Shown piece by piece: positions 43,312 through 43,783 of a stretch of DNA of 43,783 bases. A program made the position numbers and the translations under genes. Origin of the DNA: Treponema sp. (GTDB taxonomy: Bacteria > Spirochaetota > Spirochaetia > Treponematales > Treponemataceae); NCBI RefSeq assembly GCF_024696245.1, contig NZ_JAILGZ010000012.1, forward strand, positions 1-43,783. The letters are read 5' to 3'. The notes under the pieces are model-generated. The model worked only from the letters and a program-made list of their open reading frames with translations, was not told the origin of the DNA and searched no databases. Numbering within the stretch: the first letter of the stretch is position 1; each line of letters opens with the position of its first letter.

Positions 43312-43783
43312 CTAAATCTGAGAAGTAACGTGTTCAATAGCAGGAAGAATCTCTGTTACACGAACACCGAAGTTTTCATCAATGACTACAACTTCTCCCT
43401 TTGCAATAGGTTTATGGTTTACAAGAATATCAACCGGTTCACCGGCAAGTTTATCAAGTTCTATAATTGTTCCTTCACCCATACCCAGGATGTTCTTGAT
43501 GGTTCTTTCCGTACGACCAAGTTCTACGGTCATTTCCATCTTTACATCCATAATCAGGCCGATGTTACCCTGTTCACTGGCAGTCATTGGCTGCATAAGA
43601 TTAGGGAACTGAAGGGACTGTACATTTGGTGGTGTCTGCATCATAGGCTGCTGCATACCCATCATTGGCTGCTGCATTCCCATCATAGGCTGCTGCATAC
43701 CCATCATTGGCTGCTGCATTCCCATCATAGGCTGCTGCATACCCATCATTAGCTGCTGCATTCCGGCACCTGTCATCATGCCC
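43312..43783 (-). CDS. fliY: FliY/FliN-type flagellar motor switch protein, C-terminal part (5' end beyond window)
   Basis: The frame is open to the window edge; at least 156 residues are visible. The C-terminal ~85 residues form a SpoA (FliN) domain: [69 protein letters not shown]. Upstream is a methionine-glutamine-rich stretch of repeated MGMQQPM units. In spirochaetes the gene before fliO is FliY, which has a CheC-like N-terminal half, presumably beyond the edge. It forms the bottom of the C-ring and interacts with the export ATPase complex. Confidence 0.9.
   Translation of the reverse strand, partial: GMMTGAGMQQLMMGMQQPMMGMQQPMMGMQQPMMGMQQPMMGMQQPMMQTPPNVQSLQFPNLMQPMTASEQGNIGLIMDVKMEMTVELGRTERTIKNILGMGEGTIIELDKLAGEPVDILVNHKPIAKGEVVVIDENFGVRVTEILPAIEHVTSQI
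43630..43765 (-). repeat. Tandem 21-base repeat encoding MGMQQPM in fliY
   Basis: About six copies of a 21-base unit (plus-strand form GGCTGCTGCATACCCATCAT with a variable base) lie in tandem. Two variants alternate (ATA/ATT before CCC and ATA/ATT before GGC), so the true period is 42 bases. The reading frame is kept. It is a coding minisatellite able to change length in steps of seven or fourteen residues. Confidence 0.9.

Noticed and set aside
43630-43765. CRISPR-like array
   Set aside because: The repeats are directly adjacent without unique spacers, keep the reading frame and encode MGMQQPM.

Overview
The window looks like a chromosomal segment of a spirochaete, most probably a host- or gut-associated Treponema. 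The evidence is a V/A-type H+/Na+-ATPase operon in the treponemal order E, DUF2764, A, B, D, I, K; a spirochaetal fliY-fliO-fliP-fliQ-fliR-flhB-flhA-flhF-flhG block followed by a FliA/WhiG sigma factor and a FapA (DUF342) gene; low-to-moderate GC; many ATGA and TAATG gene overlaps; and many periplasmic or outer-membrane proteins. No rRNA, tRNA, insertion sequence, phage gene or CRISPR array was seen. No gap between genes exceeds 300 bases.

Layout. 1-1789 (+): the end of a CDP-glycerol glycerophosphotransferase-like gene, an aspartate/glutamate racemase-family gene and a LicC-like nucleotidyltransferase, all translationally coupled, probably for a phospho-decorated surface glycan. 1824-7668 (+): a coupled three-gene sensory unit made of a 7TM-PAS protein without an output domain, a 1196-residue ECF-S-like/beta-propeller/HD-GYP protein, and a membrane-anchored BMP-family binding protein. 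It looks like a ligand-responsive c-di-GMP hydrolysis system and is the best candidate here for an undescribed system. 7771-11976 (+): a 1401-residue lipoprotein chitinase with three GH18 domains, preceded by a palindrome and a hairpin covering its ribosome-binding site. 12122-13618 (-): a DUF3943-like outer-membrane protein. 13682-19159 (+): two GT4 glycosyltransferases, a WbaP-like initiating sugar transferase and a POTRA/beta-barrel outer-membrane protein, which look like an exported-glycan cluster.

19168-30992 (-): a TPR periplasmic protein and ispG, the V-ATPase operon (atpE to atpK), galM, and two small proteins that end the sigma-factor operon. 30999-34917 (-): a small conserved protein, FapA, the flagellar sigma factor and a membrane protein. 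This unit has its own promoter and is separated by a strong terminator from the flagellar export operon (35099 to the window end, -), which runs from fliY through flhG.

Regulatory themes: several genes (13618-, 13682+, 30303-, and nearly 16100+) have good -35/-10 boxes placed so that transcription would start at or within a few bases of the start codon, suggesting leaderless mRNAs. fliO has no ATG/GTG/TTG start that keeps its signal peptide; an ACG at the ideal distance from a strong Shine-Dalgarno sequence looks like a mutated ATG. All functional assignments come from reading sequence motifs; no database search was run.
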